The translations under genes were made by a program, and so were the position numbers. A DNA stretch of 64,000 nt, from NCBI GenBank assembly GCA_947627615.1, contig CANQWS010000016.1:1-64000 (forward strand), given 5' to 3'. Source of the stretch: an uncultured Muribaculaceae bacterium. GTDB taxonomy: Bacteria; Bacteroidota; Bacteroidia; Bacteroidales; Muribaculaceae. Positions 1 to 7,548 of the stretch are shown here, piece after piece; position 1 is the stretch's first letter; each line of letters opens with the position of its first letter. Below the pieces are notes generated by a model that saw nothing but the letters and a program-made list of their open reading frames with translations, made no database searches and was not told the DNA's origin.

Positions 1-305
1 AGGCTCAGGACCAGTCCTGTCTTGACGGGCAGAAGAGCAAATATCACTTTGGCGATAAGGTCAAGGTTGAGGGCATAATGGGCGATGAAGCGTTGTATGC
101 GTCGCAAGTTGGAATCCCGCTCCACAGCAGTAGGCATCGCCGAGGCAAGCTTGTGCAGACTCACGGTCTGCACCACGCACAAGGCGTGAAGTACAAAAGC
201 CATGAGCCTTATACGGGCCAGATTCATCGAATTTCCAAAATGCTCTTGCATAATTGGGAGGATTTGGTTAACTTTGACCAAGTCCTTGGAGTCAGTAATC
301 TTCAT
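1..305 (-). CDS. IS4-family transposase, N-terminal part (runs off left edge)
   Basis: Reading the minus strand from ATG at 305 gives an open frame to position 1 of the window (about 101 residues). It begins MKITDSKDLVKVNQ and contains LARIRLMAFVLHALCVVQTV and RDSNLRRIQRF. I recognise this as the N-terminal region of DDE transposases of the IS4 family common in Bacteroides-type genomes. The catalytic DDE residues would lie beyond the window edge and cannot be seen. The frame stays open upstream of the ATG to beyond 380, without another ATG. The terminal inverted repeat was not identified. The element marks the left accessory patch as mobile DNA. Family call is from memory of the family, not a search. 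Confidence 0.75.
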   Translation of the reverse strand, partial: MKITDSKDLVKVNQILPIMQEHFGNSMNLARIRLMAFVLHALCVVQTVSLHKLASAMPTAVERDSNLRRIQRFIAHYALNLDLIAKVIFALLPVKTGLVLS

Positions 306-454
306 AGAAAAAGCTGCGAACTTTTCTTTAAAGTTACTGAATTTCAGGGACTTTTGCAAATTTAATACGCTGATATTTAGGTGTTTAATAACACATTTTC
401 AAATTTTGTCATCTACTAAAACCACAGATACTAATCAAGTCATCGCTTAAAAAC

Positions 455-1093
455 TTGTTCCAATCAATCTGTAAGGAGGCTGACAATGGAAAATATAATA
501 ATATTTCATCTGAAAACTTTTATTATGATGAGGAATACAACAAAATCTCAATTGAATATTATGGTGGATTCTATGGACAAGAATGGTTTATTGAATATAA
601 TCATTTGCCAACAGAGATTCGCTTAGGGTATATATTCAGAGACCATTGGCGAGAGTTTTGTGCTTCGGAAATATACTGCAAGCAAGATTGTAATGATAAT
701 ATAATCAGATTTGACTGCAACAATTGTCCTAATTGGGGTAACTGTAAAAAAGTTTATGACAGTAATACAGCGTACATCAATAAGTTGGCCTCAATAATGT
801 GTGATGTTGTCGGTAATGATAGTTTAACGACTGGCGGTGATTATCTTTATTTATCACTAGGATTGAATGACTTTATTGCAGACCATGAGATTGTTATAAA
901 ATTCCTTGACTGCGCACTATCAATAAAGGAAAAGCATCCGATAGTCAATACTCCTTTACAGCCATCGATATTCCCTGAAATTTCAACCGAAGAACAAGAG
1001 AGTTCAAAGGACTTCCCCTTTTATTTTCGTCCCTGTGATTCTCCTTGCGGTTATGTCAAAGACTGCTCGGATGATGAGGAACCTCCATTCTGA
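455..1093 (+). CDS. Orphan 212-aa protein, possibly 5'-truncated
   Basis: I do not recognise this protein. The frame is open from 392 (after a TAA at 389-391) to the TGA at 1091-1093, but has no ATG near its start; TTG at 455 is the only obvious candidate. The strong AAGGAGG at 473-479 is followed by an ATG at 486 in a different frame that closes after about 40 codons. The protein is acidic, has a Cys-rich stretch in its first half (FCASEIYCKQDC, then DCNNCPNWGNC) and no membrane segment. Codon use is AT-rich like the neighbouring HEPN/MNT pair. Because the IS4 element lies just upstream, the true N-terminus may have been lost. Confidence 0.55.
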   Translation: MFQSICKEADNGKYNNISSENFYYDEEYNKISIEYYGGFYGQEWFIEYNHLPTEIRLGYIFRDHWREFCASEIYCKQDCNDNIIRFDCNNCPNWGNCKKVYDSNTAYINKLASIMCDVVGNDSLTTGGDYLYLSLGLNDFIADHEIVIKFLDCALSIKEKHPIVNTPLQPSIFPEISTEEQESSKDFPFYFRPCDSPCGYVKDCSDDEEPPF

Positions 1094-1157
1094 ATTAATC
1101 CAAATAAACAAGCAAATATTTTGGCGAGAGAATGAACTTTTGTTGAGAATAAAGTAT

Positions 1158-1165
1158 TAACTTTG
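1158..1165 (+). promoter_or_regulatory. -7 box for the MNT/HEPN pair
   Basis: TAACTTTG fits the Bacteroidota -7 consensus TAnnTTTG. It lies 23 bases before the MNT start at 1189. No convincing -33 TTTG at the usual 19-21 base spacing is visible. Confidence 0.5.
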
Positions 1166-1188
1166 TAATCAGATAATAAAGGAATAGT

Positions 1189-1491
1189 ATGCACCTTATC
1201 AATGACAACATACAAAAGCTGTTTGCCTTATGCCGAAAGCACAAGGTAAGGAAGCTATATGCCTTTGGGTCTATACTTACCACAAAATTCAATGAGCAGA
1301 GTGATGTTGACATCCTTGTGGACTTCAATTCTGAGATTGACCATAACACTTATGCTGACAACTACTTTGACTTCTATTATGCCTTGAAAGCCTTATTTGG
1401 AAGGGATGTGGATTTAGTCGATGAGTCAGCAGTCAAGAACCCCTATTTCAAGGAAGAACTTGAAGAAACAAAACATCTGATTTATGGATAG
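1189..1491 (+). CDS. mntA: MNT-domain nucleotidyltransferase antitoxin (type VII TA, MntA-like)
   Basis: This 100-aa minimal nucleotidyltransferase would be the antitoxin of a HEPN/MNT pair. In studied systems MntA adds AMP to a tyrosine of the HEPN toxin and so silences it. The sequence has an exact GSX10DXD signature: GS at about residues 27-28 in YAFGSILTT, then SDVDILVDF. A further acidic residue in GRDVDLVDE fits the third metal ligand. The length is normal for the family. The gene overlaps the downstream HEPN frame by 8 bases, the usual arrangement. The antitoxin looks intact, while the toxin frame is interrupted. Confidence 0.85.
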   Translation: MHLINDNIQKLFALCRKHKVRKLYAFGSILTTKFNEQSDVDILVDFNSEIDHNTYADNYFDFYYALKALFGRDVDLVDESAVKNPYFKEELEETKHLIYG

Positions 1492-1825
1492 GAAACTACG
1501 GAAATACCTGTCAGACATCTTTTCTTCAATCTTGGAGATTGAGTCATTCTTGGAGGGCTGACCAAAGGAGTATGCCACTTTCTGCAATGACACCCTGTTC
1601 AGAAGAGGTGTTGAAAGGAATATTGAGATAATGGGAGAGGCTATGAACCAAGCCTTGAAAATCAATCCCAATATTCCAATCACAGCAGCAAGGAAAGTCG
1701 TAGATACAAGGAACTTTGTAATCCATGCCTATGACTCCCTGAAGCCTGACATCCTTTGGGGCATTGTAATCAACCATATGCTATTGCTCAAGCAGGAGAT
1801 AGAAGCACTCTTGAATGGAGAGTAA
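1484..1825 (+). pseudogene. hepT: HEPN toxin (HepT-like RNase) interrupted by an in-frame TGA
   Basis: The frame starts at ATG 1484 (MDRKLRKYLSDIFSSILEIE), meets TGA at 1559-1561, then continues in the same frame without further stops to TAA-type end at 1825. Conceptually it is a 113-residue HEPN domain. The active-site motif RX4HXY is present as RNFVIHAY, containing both the RNase R/H pair and the tyrosine that MNT partners AMPylate. The interrupted position (FLEG*PKEY) would be Arg if TGA derives from CGA by one transition, which fits the family. An ATG at 1631 could restart a 64-aa fragment that still carries RX4HXY. Alternatives: a sequencing error or programmed readthrough; neither can be excluded here. 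Confidence 0.8.
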
Positions 1826-2018
1826 GCAATAACTTCAATGCTTGAACACCAACAGAAATAATAGAAATATTGACCTCTCTTGGATATACTACAAGTTAAG
1901 CCACAGTGTAAACCAAAGAAGATTAAACCAAGCGGAACAACAGGTTAAACCACACCTCACAGCTTGTTTATATAAGGTTTAAGTGATGCAATCTCACACT
2001 ATAAGGAGGTGTTGAAAA

Positions 2019-2067
2019 CAACATTTTTAATGTTGGGGTTCTGGGGTCGAGCCCTAGGCGGATCACA
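2019..2067 (+). other. Hairpin plus tRNA T-arm-like remnant (possible att site)
   Basis: The 310 bases from 1826 to 2135 hold no gene. Within them CAACATT-TTT-AATGTTG (2019-2035) is a 7-bp hairpin. It is followed by CTGGG-GTCGAGC-CCTAG (2041-2057), which folds as a tRNA T-arm with one G-U pair and a 7-base loop close to TTCGANN. Seven bases GCGGATC plus an A could be the 3' acceptor strand and discriminator. No matching 5' acceptor (GATCCGC) or anticodon arm lies upstream, so this is not a whole tRNA. It may be the duplicated 3' end left by integration of the AT-rich patch to its left. Confidence 0.3.
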
Positions 2068-2068
2068 G

Positions 2069-2096
2069 AAAGGTCATCTTCGGATGGCCTTTTTTC
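2069..2096 (+). terminator. Rho-independent terminator
   Basis: AAAGGTCATC - TTCG - GATGGCCTTT forms a stem with one G-U pair and a stable TTCG tetraloop, followed by a T run. It reads rightward, closing off the accessory patch before the convergent TonB receptor gene. Confidence 0.75.
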
Positions 2097-2135
2097 GTGA
2101 CCGTTCCTATCAACGGCAGCAAATTCGGGCGGTGG

Positions 2136-4016
2136 TTAGAATTGCAGTTTGAGGCCGCCCATGGCTGTGAATCCCGGCATGTCATATCCGCGGTTTATCA
2201 TGTAGCGGGCATCGGTGATGTTTTCGAGCCGAGTGAATAGCGAGAGGTAGCGGCACACGTCGCAAGTGATTTTCATGTTGAGCAGGGCATAGTTCTGCCG
2301 GCTGATTTTTTCGGCGACATAAAGGCCTCCGACGCCCTTGAGGTCGGCTCCTATGTGGATGAACTCCCGGGGCTTCCATTCAAGACCAATGAAATATTGG
2401 TTTTCAGGCGCGCCGGTCAGGTCGCGGAGCGATGTATCCATATAGCTGTAGGTGGCCGTGATCCATAGGTTGTCGACCGGATGGCTGCGGGCCGACAGCT
2501 CTATTCCTTTGTTGATGAACCGGCCGGTGTTTTGGTTCTTCATATCCACGGTCTGTATCATGTTGCTGCCGCGGCTGTAGTAGCCGGTGATTTCGGCGGC
2601 GAAGAAGCGCGAGAATGATTTGCTCAGGGATATCTCGTAGTTCATCATCCGTTCGGGCTGCAGGTCGGGGTTTGCCATGCGATAGAGATATAACTCCCTG
2701 AACGACGGGTTGCGGTAACCCATGGCAAGGTTGCCTTTCACGGTGACACCGTGGCCGGGATTCATGGCGAATCCCAGCTGTGGAATCCATCGGGTGTTGA
2801 ATTTGTCGCTGTTGGCCATTCTCAGGCCGCCGTTGATGTTGAGGAAACGTTGGAAAAACATCTGAGACAGGGTGACGTATGGCGAATATTCGGTGATGGT
2901 GGTGCGCCCTAATGTGCTCAGAGAGCCTTCGGTGTGGTTGTTGCCTCCCGAGACCGGAATCTCGCCGGAATAGCGGTCTAAATCAAACCCTATGGTGGCC
3001 GACGCATCGCTCCACGGCCTGAAATTCTGGTAGGCGATCACCCCGAGACGGTCGTCCTTGCTATGAAAGTGGCGGGGATCGTCAACGAAATGGTTGCCGT
3101 AGTTATAGTATATCCTTGCCGTTCCGGAGGTGTGGCCATAGTTGTTCGACACGGTTGCCGCAGCTTCTCCGCGGATTATGTCCTGCCGGTAAATGTCAGT
3201 TGATTCAGGGTCGGAGAGCATGGGGTAGATGGGATCGTTGCCGCGGAAGTTCATCAGCGTGTAGTCCAGATAGCCGCTCCATCTGTCTGAGAAGTCATAG
3301 CCGGCTTTCACATATCCGTCGGCCTGCTTGAAATCGAAATTGTCGACGGTGCCGTCGGTCCTGTTGTAGGACAATGAGACGAGTGACGAGAACCGGCCGT
3401 GGCGCACTGTGTTGGTGGCCGATGACAGCCAGGTGTTGTAGGAGCCGTACTGGGTCTGCAGGGTGGTGCGCACGCCGTTTTCTTTCGCCGATTTCGTTAT
3501 CACGTTTATGGTTCCGGCCATGGCGTTCGAGCCGTAGAGCACCGAGCCGGGACCGCGGAGCACCTCGATGCGTTCCACGTAGGCCTTGTCATAGAAATCG
3601 GCGATGTGGTGTGAGTATATGCCGGCAAACTGCGGCTGCCCGTCGACCATCATCAGGACGGCGCTGGCCCTGTCGCCGCCCACACCGCGCAGTTTTATAT
3701 GCCCGGAGCCGCCGTTGCTCACCCCGAATCCGAGGATGCTGCGCTGGGACACGAAAAGACTCGGGACCATGCCCGATAATGCGGCGAGAATCTGTGTCTG
3801 GCCGGTGGCTTCGAGCTGACGCTCATCGATGACTGACACGGTGTAGGGCAGAAGTGTCCGCGGCACTTTCTCGTTGGTGCCGGTTACGATTACCTCGTCA
3901 AGGTGCCTCACGGAGTCAATCACGGAGGCTGCCGATGACAGGGGCGCTGTCAAAGCCGAAATCGAAAGGAGGATGGCTATGATTGCAGTGTGCCTGAATG
4001 TCGCTGTGATATGCAT
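2136..4016 (-). CDS. TonB-dependent outer-membrane receptor
   Basis: This 626-aa protein is a plug-plus-barrel receptor that would import a ligand using TonB energy. From the chosen start (MHITATFRHTAIIAILLSIS) there is a signal peptide ending near SSAAS, then a TonB-box-like DEVIVTGTNEKVP. The plug domain follows, with the conserved VERIEVLRGPGSVLYGSNAMAG region. The rest is alternating aromatic/polar barrel strands, ending in a terminal Phe (GGLKLQF) as outer-membrane barrels do. An in-frame ATG 24 codons upstream (4088) exists, but the peptide before MHITA looks non-signal-like. No substrate-specific neighbour (lipoprotein, transporter) is present, so the ligand is unknown; no riboswitch was seen upstream. 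Confidence 0.9.
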   Translation of the reverse strand: MHITATFRHTAIIAILLSISALTAPLSSAASVIDSVRHLDEVIVTGTNEKVPRTLLPYTVSVIDERQLEATGQTQILAALSGMVPSLFVSQRSILGFGVSNGGSGHIKLRGVGGDRASAVLMMVDGQPQFAGIYSHHIADFYDKAYVERIEVLRGPGSVLYGSNAMAGTINVITKSAKENGVRTTLQTQYGSYNTWLSSATNTVRHGRFSSLVSLSYNRTDGTVDNFDFKQADGYVKAGYDFSDRWSGYLDYTLMNFRGNDPIYPMLSDPESTDIYRQDIIRGEAAATVSNNYGHTSGTARIYYNYGNHFVDDPRHFHSKDDRLGVIAYQNFRPWSDASATIGFDLDRYSGEIPVSGGNNHTEGSLSTLGRTTITEYSPYVTLSQMFFQRFLNINGGLRMANSDKFNTRWIPQLGFAMNPGHGVTVKGNLAMGYRNPSFRELYLYRMANPDLQPERMMNYEISLSKSFSRFFAAEITGYYSRGSNMIQTVDMKNQNTGRFINKGIELSARSHPVDNLWITATYSYMDTSLRDLTGAPENQYFIGLEWKPREFIHIGADLKGVGGLYVAEKISRQNYALLNMKITCDVCRYLSLFTRLENITDARYMINRGYDMPGFTAMGGLKLQF

Positions 4017-4150
4017 TGGTCTGTCGGATAGATTTAGAGCCGGCTTCGTTACGGCGGAACCTGATGCAAAATTACAATAATCCGACATGAAAAAATAGCA
4101 CTTTTTCGGGATAAAACTACCGATATTGCGGAATCATAGAAAAAATTGGG

Positions 4151-4158
4151 TATTTTTG
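4151..4158 (+). promoter_or_regulatory. -7 box for the nitroreductase gene
   Basis: TATTTTTG matches TAnnTTTG. Transcription from it would begin near 4162-4166, so starts upstream of 4167 are excluded and ATG 4182 (about 20-base leader) is favoured. Confidence 0.5.
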
Positions 4159-4181
4159 CCGCAACTATGTTAAAGAAAGAC

Positions 4182-4973
4182 ATGATGAATCTTCTTGAGG
4201 CAATGAAACAGAGGCGTTCCGTGCGCAGTTTCAATGGTGAACCCCTCTCTGAAGCCTGTAGGTCGGCTCTCACGGGCATAATCCGCGAGTCCTCCTCGCC
4301 TTTCGGCGGAGATGTAGAGATAAGGCTTAAGGAATTCGATGCAAGGAAGGGTTTCAGGCCCGTCACCTACGGCATGATCAAAGGTGCCTGTGATTTTTTC
4401 CTTGTGGGCTTCGGCGACGGGGATGCGGCCGCCCTCAGTGCAGGTTTCCGGTTCGAGCAGGTGGTTCTCAGGGCATGGCAGCTTGGTCTGGGCACCTGCT
4501 GGATAGCGGCCACGTTCAGGGAATCGGATTTCGGAGCGGGTGAATCATGGCCCGCGGGCGTGAAGCTGAAGGTGGTATGCCCCGTAGGTACGGCCGCCGG
4601 CAAGTCCATAGTAGAGAGGATAGCCAGATTAGCCGCCGGAAGCAAAAACCGCAAGCCTTTCGACAAGTTGTTTTTCTATGGCGATTTCTCACACCCGGTG
4701 CCCGGTTCAGACCGTTATCGCGAGAGCCTTGAGATGGTAAGGCTGGCTCCGTCGTCGACCAACTCCCAGCCTTGGAGGGCTCTGGTTGCGGGCGGCAAGG
4801 TCCATTTCTATTGCCGGCCAAACTCCCGTTGGTCGGTCCTTGACTGCGGAATAGGGCTATGCCATTTTTATGAGACCGAAAGGTTTCACGGACGTTCCGG
4901 GCGCTTCCTGACCGAAGCCGATGCTCCCCAGCCGCCCGACGGATGGAAATATCTCTCGACCTACATTCCCTAA
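4182..4973 (+). CDS. Nitroreductase-family protein (putative TM1586-type)
   Basis: This is a flavin-dependent oxidoreductase of the nitroreductase fold, substrate unknown. The N-terminus MMNLLEAMKQRRSVRSF is the classic FMN-phosphate-binding start of the family. The middle QLGLGTCWIAATF and the later LAPSSTNSQPWRALV also match conserved nitroreductase blocks. The second half seems to repeat the fold's substrate-side motif, as in the 'putative TM nitroreductase' subgroup, whose members are about 260 aa. ATG 4167 is an alternative start, but the -7 box at 4151-4158 makes its leader only a few bases. The gene stands alone between divergent and parallel neighbours. Confidence 0.8.
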   Translation: MMNLLEAMKQRRSVRSFNGEPLSEACRSALTGIIRESSSPFGGDVEIRLKEFDARKGFRPVTYGMIKGACDFFLVGFGDGDAAALSAGFRFEQVVLRAWQLGLGTCWIAATFRESDFGAGESWPAGVKLKVVCPVGTAAGKSIVERIARLAAGSKNRKPFDKLFFYGDFSHPVPGSDRYRESLEMVRLAPSSTNSQPWRALVAGGKVHFYCRPNSRWSVLDCGIGLCHFYETERFHGRSGRFLTEADAPQPPDGWKYLSTYIP

Positions 4974-5026
4974 TCGGGAACAATTGGAGGCATTCGTTCG
5001 TTTGATTGTTAAAATATCATATATCA

Positions 5027-5755
5027 ATGAAACGCATGTCTCTGACCATTGTCGGGCTGATAGCCGGTATATGTCTTTCAGCCGCCGTTGATATCCCCGT
5101 AACCACCGTTGCCTATAACGTGGACTATCATTGGGGATTCATCAATAAAATAGCCGGCACGGGCTATGTGACGTACTCCGCTTCCGGCAATCGGTTCTAC
5201 GGACAGCTCGAGGGCCACAGCATTCCGTGGGGCGGCCGCATCTATACCGTCCACACCAGCCTTTCCGCGAATTTCTCGCCCGACCGGGGCAACGCGCCGA
5301 GCACCGAGACCGTCACAGGCATGCAGGGCATTTATTCCAAGCCTCTGGTGGGTACCAATCCGGAGAATGCCAAGACCAGAAACATTTATGGCCAGGGACA
5401 GCTCAGCGCGAGTCCGCAGACCATGGAGGCGGTGACCATAATGACTGACATGCTGAGCATTTTCTACTATGCAAAGGAGCTGGATTTCCCGTCCATGAGG
5501 GCGGGGACATCCATGGAGATTCCCATAATCAGAGGTGGCGGCAGGGAGACCCTTTATCTGACGTATAACGGAACATCGGAGTATTCCAACGACGGCTATT
5601 CCACCCCGGCGTATTCAATCTCATTCCAGTACACCTACAACGGCGCTCCTGACAAATACAGGGTTCAGTGCCTTATCTCCCAGTCACGGCGCATACCGGT
5701 GTTTTTCTCCGCCGACCTGCTCATCGGGCACATGGAGATGCAGTATGTGCCCTGA
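5027..5755 (+). CDS. DUF3108-like secreted protein
   Basis: This 242-aa protein begins MKRMSLTIVGLIAGICLSAAVD, a typical Sec signal peptide, so it probably acts in the periplasm or outer envelope. The remainder is beta-rich: repeated Y/G/T strands, a middle block about MTDMLSIFYYAKELDF, and a C-terminal DLLIGHMEMQYVP. The order '...lsifyyar.ld' followed by a late 'G..' strand resembles the DUF3108 family of Bacteroidota, whose function is unknown. A TTG 7 codons earlier (5006) would disrupt the signal peptide and was not chosen. It lies 53 bases after the nitroreductase. Confidence 0.65.
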   Translation: MKRMSLTIVGLIAGICLSAAVDIPVTTVAYNVDYHWGFINKIAGTGYVTYSASGNRFYGQLEGHSIPWGGRIYTVHTSLSANFSPDRGNAPSTETVTGMQGIYSKPLVGTNPENAKTRNIYGQGQLSASPQTMEAVTIMTDMLSIFYYAKELDFPSMRAGTSMEIPIIRGGGRETLYLTYNGTSEYSNDGYSTPAYSISFQYTYNGAPDKYRVQCLISQSRRIPVFFSADLLIGHMEMQYVP

Positions 5756-5803
5756 CGGCCGGAACAATGGGACCGGGAAATGAACTTATGGGCTTCCGGA
5801 TGG

Positions 5804-5833
5804 TTGATATCTCAGTGGAAATCCATAAATTTG
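5804..5833 (+). promoter_or_regulatory. Promoter of the DJ-1 gene (TTG ... TAAATTTG)
   Basis: TTG at 5804-5806 and TAAATTTG at 5826-5833 are 19 bases apart, matching the Bacteroidota -33/-7 layout. The ATG of the DJ-1 gene follows 26 bases later. Confidence 0.6.
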
Positions 5834-5858
5834 CATCAAAACCAAAACCTACAGAATA

Positions 5859-6416
5859 ATGAAATCTTCCTATCTTTTTCTTGCCGACGGCTTTGAGGAA
5901 ATCGAGGCTCTGGCAACGGTCGACGTGCTGCGCCGTTCAGGCATGACGGTCAATACGGTAAGTGTTAAACCCGGCAAAACAGTGACCGGAGCCAATGGCG
6001 TCACAGTGGAAGCCGATACCACAATTGACAAAATTGACCTCACATCCGATACAGACTGGCTTATATGTCCGGGCGGCATGCCGGGAGCGTCGAACCTTGC
6101 AGCCTGCGCAAGACTGAGCGAACTCCTTGTGGCCCACCACAAAAACGGCGGCCGCATCGCAGCTATATGTGCCGCTCCGGCAGTAGTCCTCGCACCGCTC
6201 GGCATCCTGACCGGCCGTAAAGCCACATGCTATCCGGGCTTCGAGACCATGGTTGATGACGCTGACATGACCGGAGAACCCGTTGTGGCTCTCGACACTC
6301 TGATCACAGGCAACGGCCCGGGCAACACCATGCCCTTCGCCCTGGCCATTGTGGCGGTCAGCAAAGGCGTTGAGACAGCCTCCGACGTCGCCGCCGGAAT
6401 GATGTTCCGCAAATAA
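5859..6416 (+). CDS. DJ-1/YajL family protein (DJ-1/PfpI)
   Basis: This 185-aa single-domain protein belongs to the DJ-1 group, cytosolic proteins tied to oxidative and carbonyl stress, with disputed deglycase activity. It shows the family hallmarks in order: LADGFEEIEALATVDVLRR (the Glu that contacts the reactive cysteine), GGMPGASNL (oxyanion region), and the nucleophile elbow AAICAAPAVVLAPLGIL with the reactive Cys at about residue 107. It ends TGNGPGNTMPFALAIV. Length is normal. It has its own promoter and is followed by hairpins that separate it from the CRISPR array. Confidence 0.92.
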   Translation: MKSSYLFLADGFEEIEALATVDVLRRSGMTVNTVSVKPGKTVTGANGVTVEADTTIDKIDLTSDTDWLICPGGMPGASNLAACARLSELLVAHHKNGGRIAAICAAPAVVLAPLGILTGRKATCYPGFETMVDDADMTGEPVVALDTLITGNGPGNTMPFALAIVAVSKGVETASDVAAGMMFRK

Positions 6417-6440
6417 CGCCCCACCACCGTAAACCCTCCC

Positions 6441-6468
6441 CAAAGGCGGCAATCTGTGTCCGCCTTTG
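6441..6468 (+). terminator. 9-bp hairpin after the DJ-1 gene
   Basis: CAAAGGCGG (6441-6449) pairs perfectly with CCGCCTTTG (6460-6468). No T run follows, so it is either a processing/stability hairpin or a weak first terminator. Confidence 0.45.
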
Positions 6469-6517
6469 ATGAGACGTACCCCATCCAAATTTGCTTTTCA
6501 ATTCTCGTGTAATCCAT

Positions 6518-6543
6518 GTCCGGCCTTTTGACCGGGCTTTTTT
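6518..6543 (+). terminator. Rho-independent terminator abutting the CRISPR array
   Basis: GTCCGG (6518-6523) pairs with CCGGGC (6532-6537) with one wobble, followed by six T (6538-6543). The T run coincides with the first bases of the degenerate end repeat (6539-6570). It would stop rightward transcripts of the DJ-1 gene from running antisense into the array. Confidence 0.6.
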
Positions 6544-7370
6544 CATCCACACGCCCGCGTGGGGCGTGACACGGCGGCGAAATCGTCGGCCCTAACGTGC
6601 TTTTTGTTTCAATCCACACGCCCGCGTGGGGCGTGACTTGTATTGCGGCCGGGGAGCGGCACAAAATTGACGTTTCAATCCACACGCCCGCGTGGGGCGT
6701 GACGCGAGCGCTTACGGGTTTCTTCAGGCCGTATCTTGTTTCAATCCACACGCCCGCGTGGGGCGTGACTGGAGCTGGTGTTCAGCTTGCTTCTGGCGTT
6801 ATGTTTCAATCCACACGCCCGCGTGGGGCGTGACGTTCCGCAGTTTCAAAAAATCGCTCACGCATTTACGTTTCAATCCACACGCCCGCGTGGGGCGTGA
6901 CAAGCCTTCCAGTTTGCCAGTATCTTTGCCTTCTGGGTTTCAATCCACACGCCCGCGTGGGGCGTGACAAATTGGTACGACGGTTAACGAGGTGCGCAGA
7001 ATGTTTCAATCCACACGCCCGCGTGGGGCGTGACAGTTATTTGAAAAGGCCCGGATTACCGGGTACGCGTTTCAATCCACACGCCCGCGTGGGGCGTGAC
7101 TTATTATGCCGTATATATCGCCAAATGTGAGAAATGTTTCAATCCACACGCCCGCGTGGGGCGTGACTGCTTGGTCTCGTCACAGCCATCTGCCTTTTAT
7201 GGTTTCAATCCACACGCCCGCGTGGGGCGTGACGGTTCCACCTTGCGGGCGTCGCGCTTGGCGCCGAGCGTTTCAATCCACACGCCCGCGTGGGGCGTGA
7301 CCAACCATAGCATTAGTAACATCAACAGGAATCTCGCGGTTTCAATCCACACGCCCGCGTGGGGCGTGAC
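6539..7370 (-). CRISPR. Type I-C CRISPR array, 13 repeats, 12 spacers
   Basis: Repeats are 32 bases; in crRNA sense (minus strand) they start GTCACGCCCC and end GTGGATTGAAAC, with an inner palindrome, the recognised type I-C form with its ATTGAAAC handle. On the plus strand repeats begin at 6539, 6606, 6672, 6738, 6803, 6870, 6937, 7003, 7069, 7136, 7202, 7270 and 7339. The last twelve are identical; the one at 6539 has three changes in the handle half, marking the leader-distal end. Spacers are 33-37 bases, all different. The intact end faces cas2, so new spacers enter at 7302-7338. Short open frames across the array are spurious. Confidence 0.98.
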
Positions 7371-7548
7371 CGTAGAATATGCAAACTTCATGTTATCAAT
7401 ATGTTATGAAGCGCTAATCGGGAACCTCGTTTTTATCTATAGCTATCACCCTTTAAGTGAGGTCTTGATGATATAAATATCAGTATATCAAAAAACGCGA
7501 AATCATTGGAGTTTATTGCATAGCATGGGGTTCGCGTTAGTTTGATTA
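7371..7548 (-). promoter_or_regulatory. CRISPR leader between cas2 and the array
   Basis: This AT-rich 178-base stretch lies upstream of the first intact repeat in the minus-strand direction of crRNA transcription. It contains a perfect 14-base palindrome TGATATAAATATCA near 7467-7480 and an 8-bp inverted repeat AACGCGAA (about 7494) / TTCGCGTT (about 7531). GAAGTTTG on the minus strand (7388-7381) differs from TAnnTTTG at one base and would start RNA right at the first repeat. Position and composition support the leader call; promoter and integration-host sites are inferences. Confidence 0.65.

Noticed and set aside
486..610. Short frame at 486 following a strong AAGGAGG
   Set aside because: It closes after about 40 codons and lies inside the better 212-aa frame. 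Bacteroidota rarely rely on such ribosome sites.
1095..1349. An 84-residue minus-strand frame opposite the MNT gene
   Set aside because: It overlaps a gene with clear motifs and its own -7 box, and shows no family signal.
2041..2067. Complete tRNA gene
   Set aside because: Only a T-arm-like fold and possible acceptor strand are present; the D-arm, anticodon arm and 5' acceptor are missing.
7234..7269. Self-targeting by spacers
   Set aside because: By eye no spacer matches another part of this window; a full genome search was not possible.
6597..7476. Several plus- and minus-strand open frames across the CRISPR array
   Set aside because: Their repeating peptides come only from translating the 32-base repeat.
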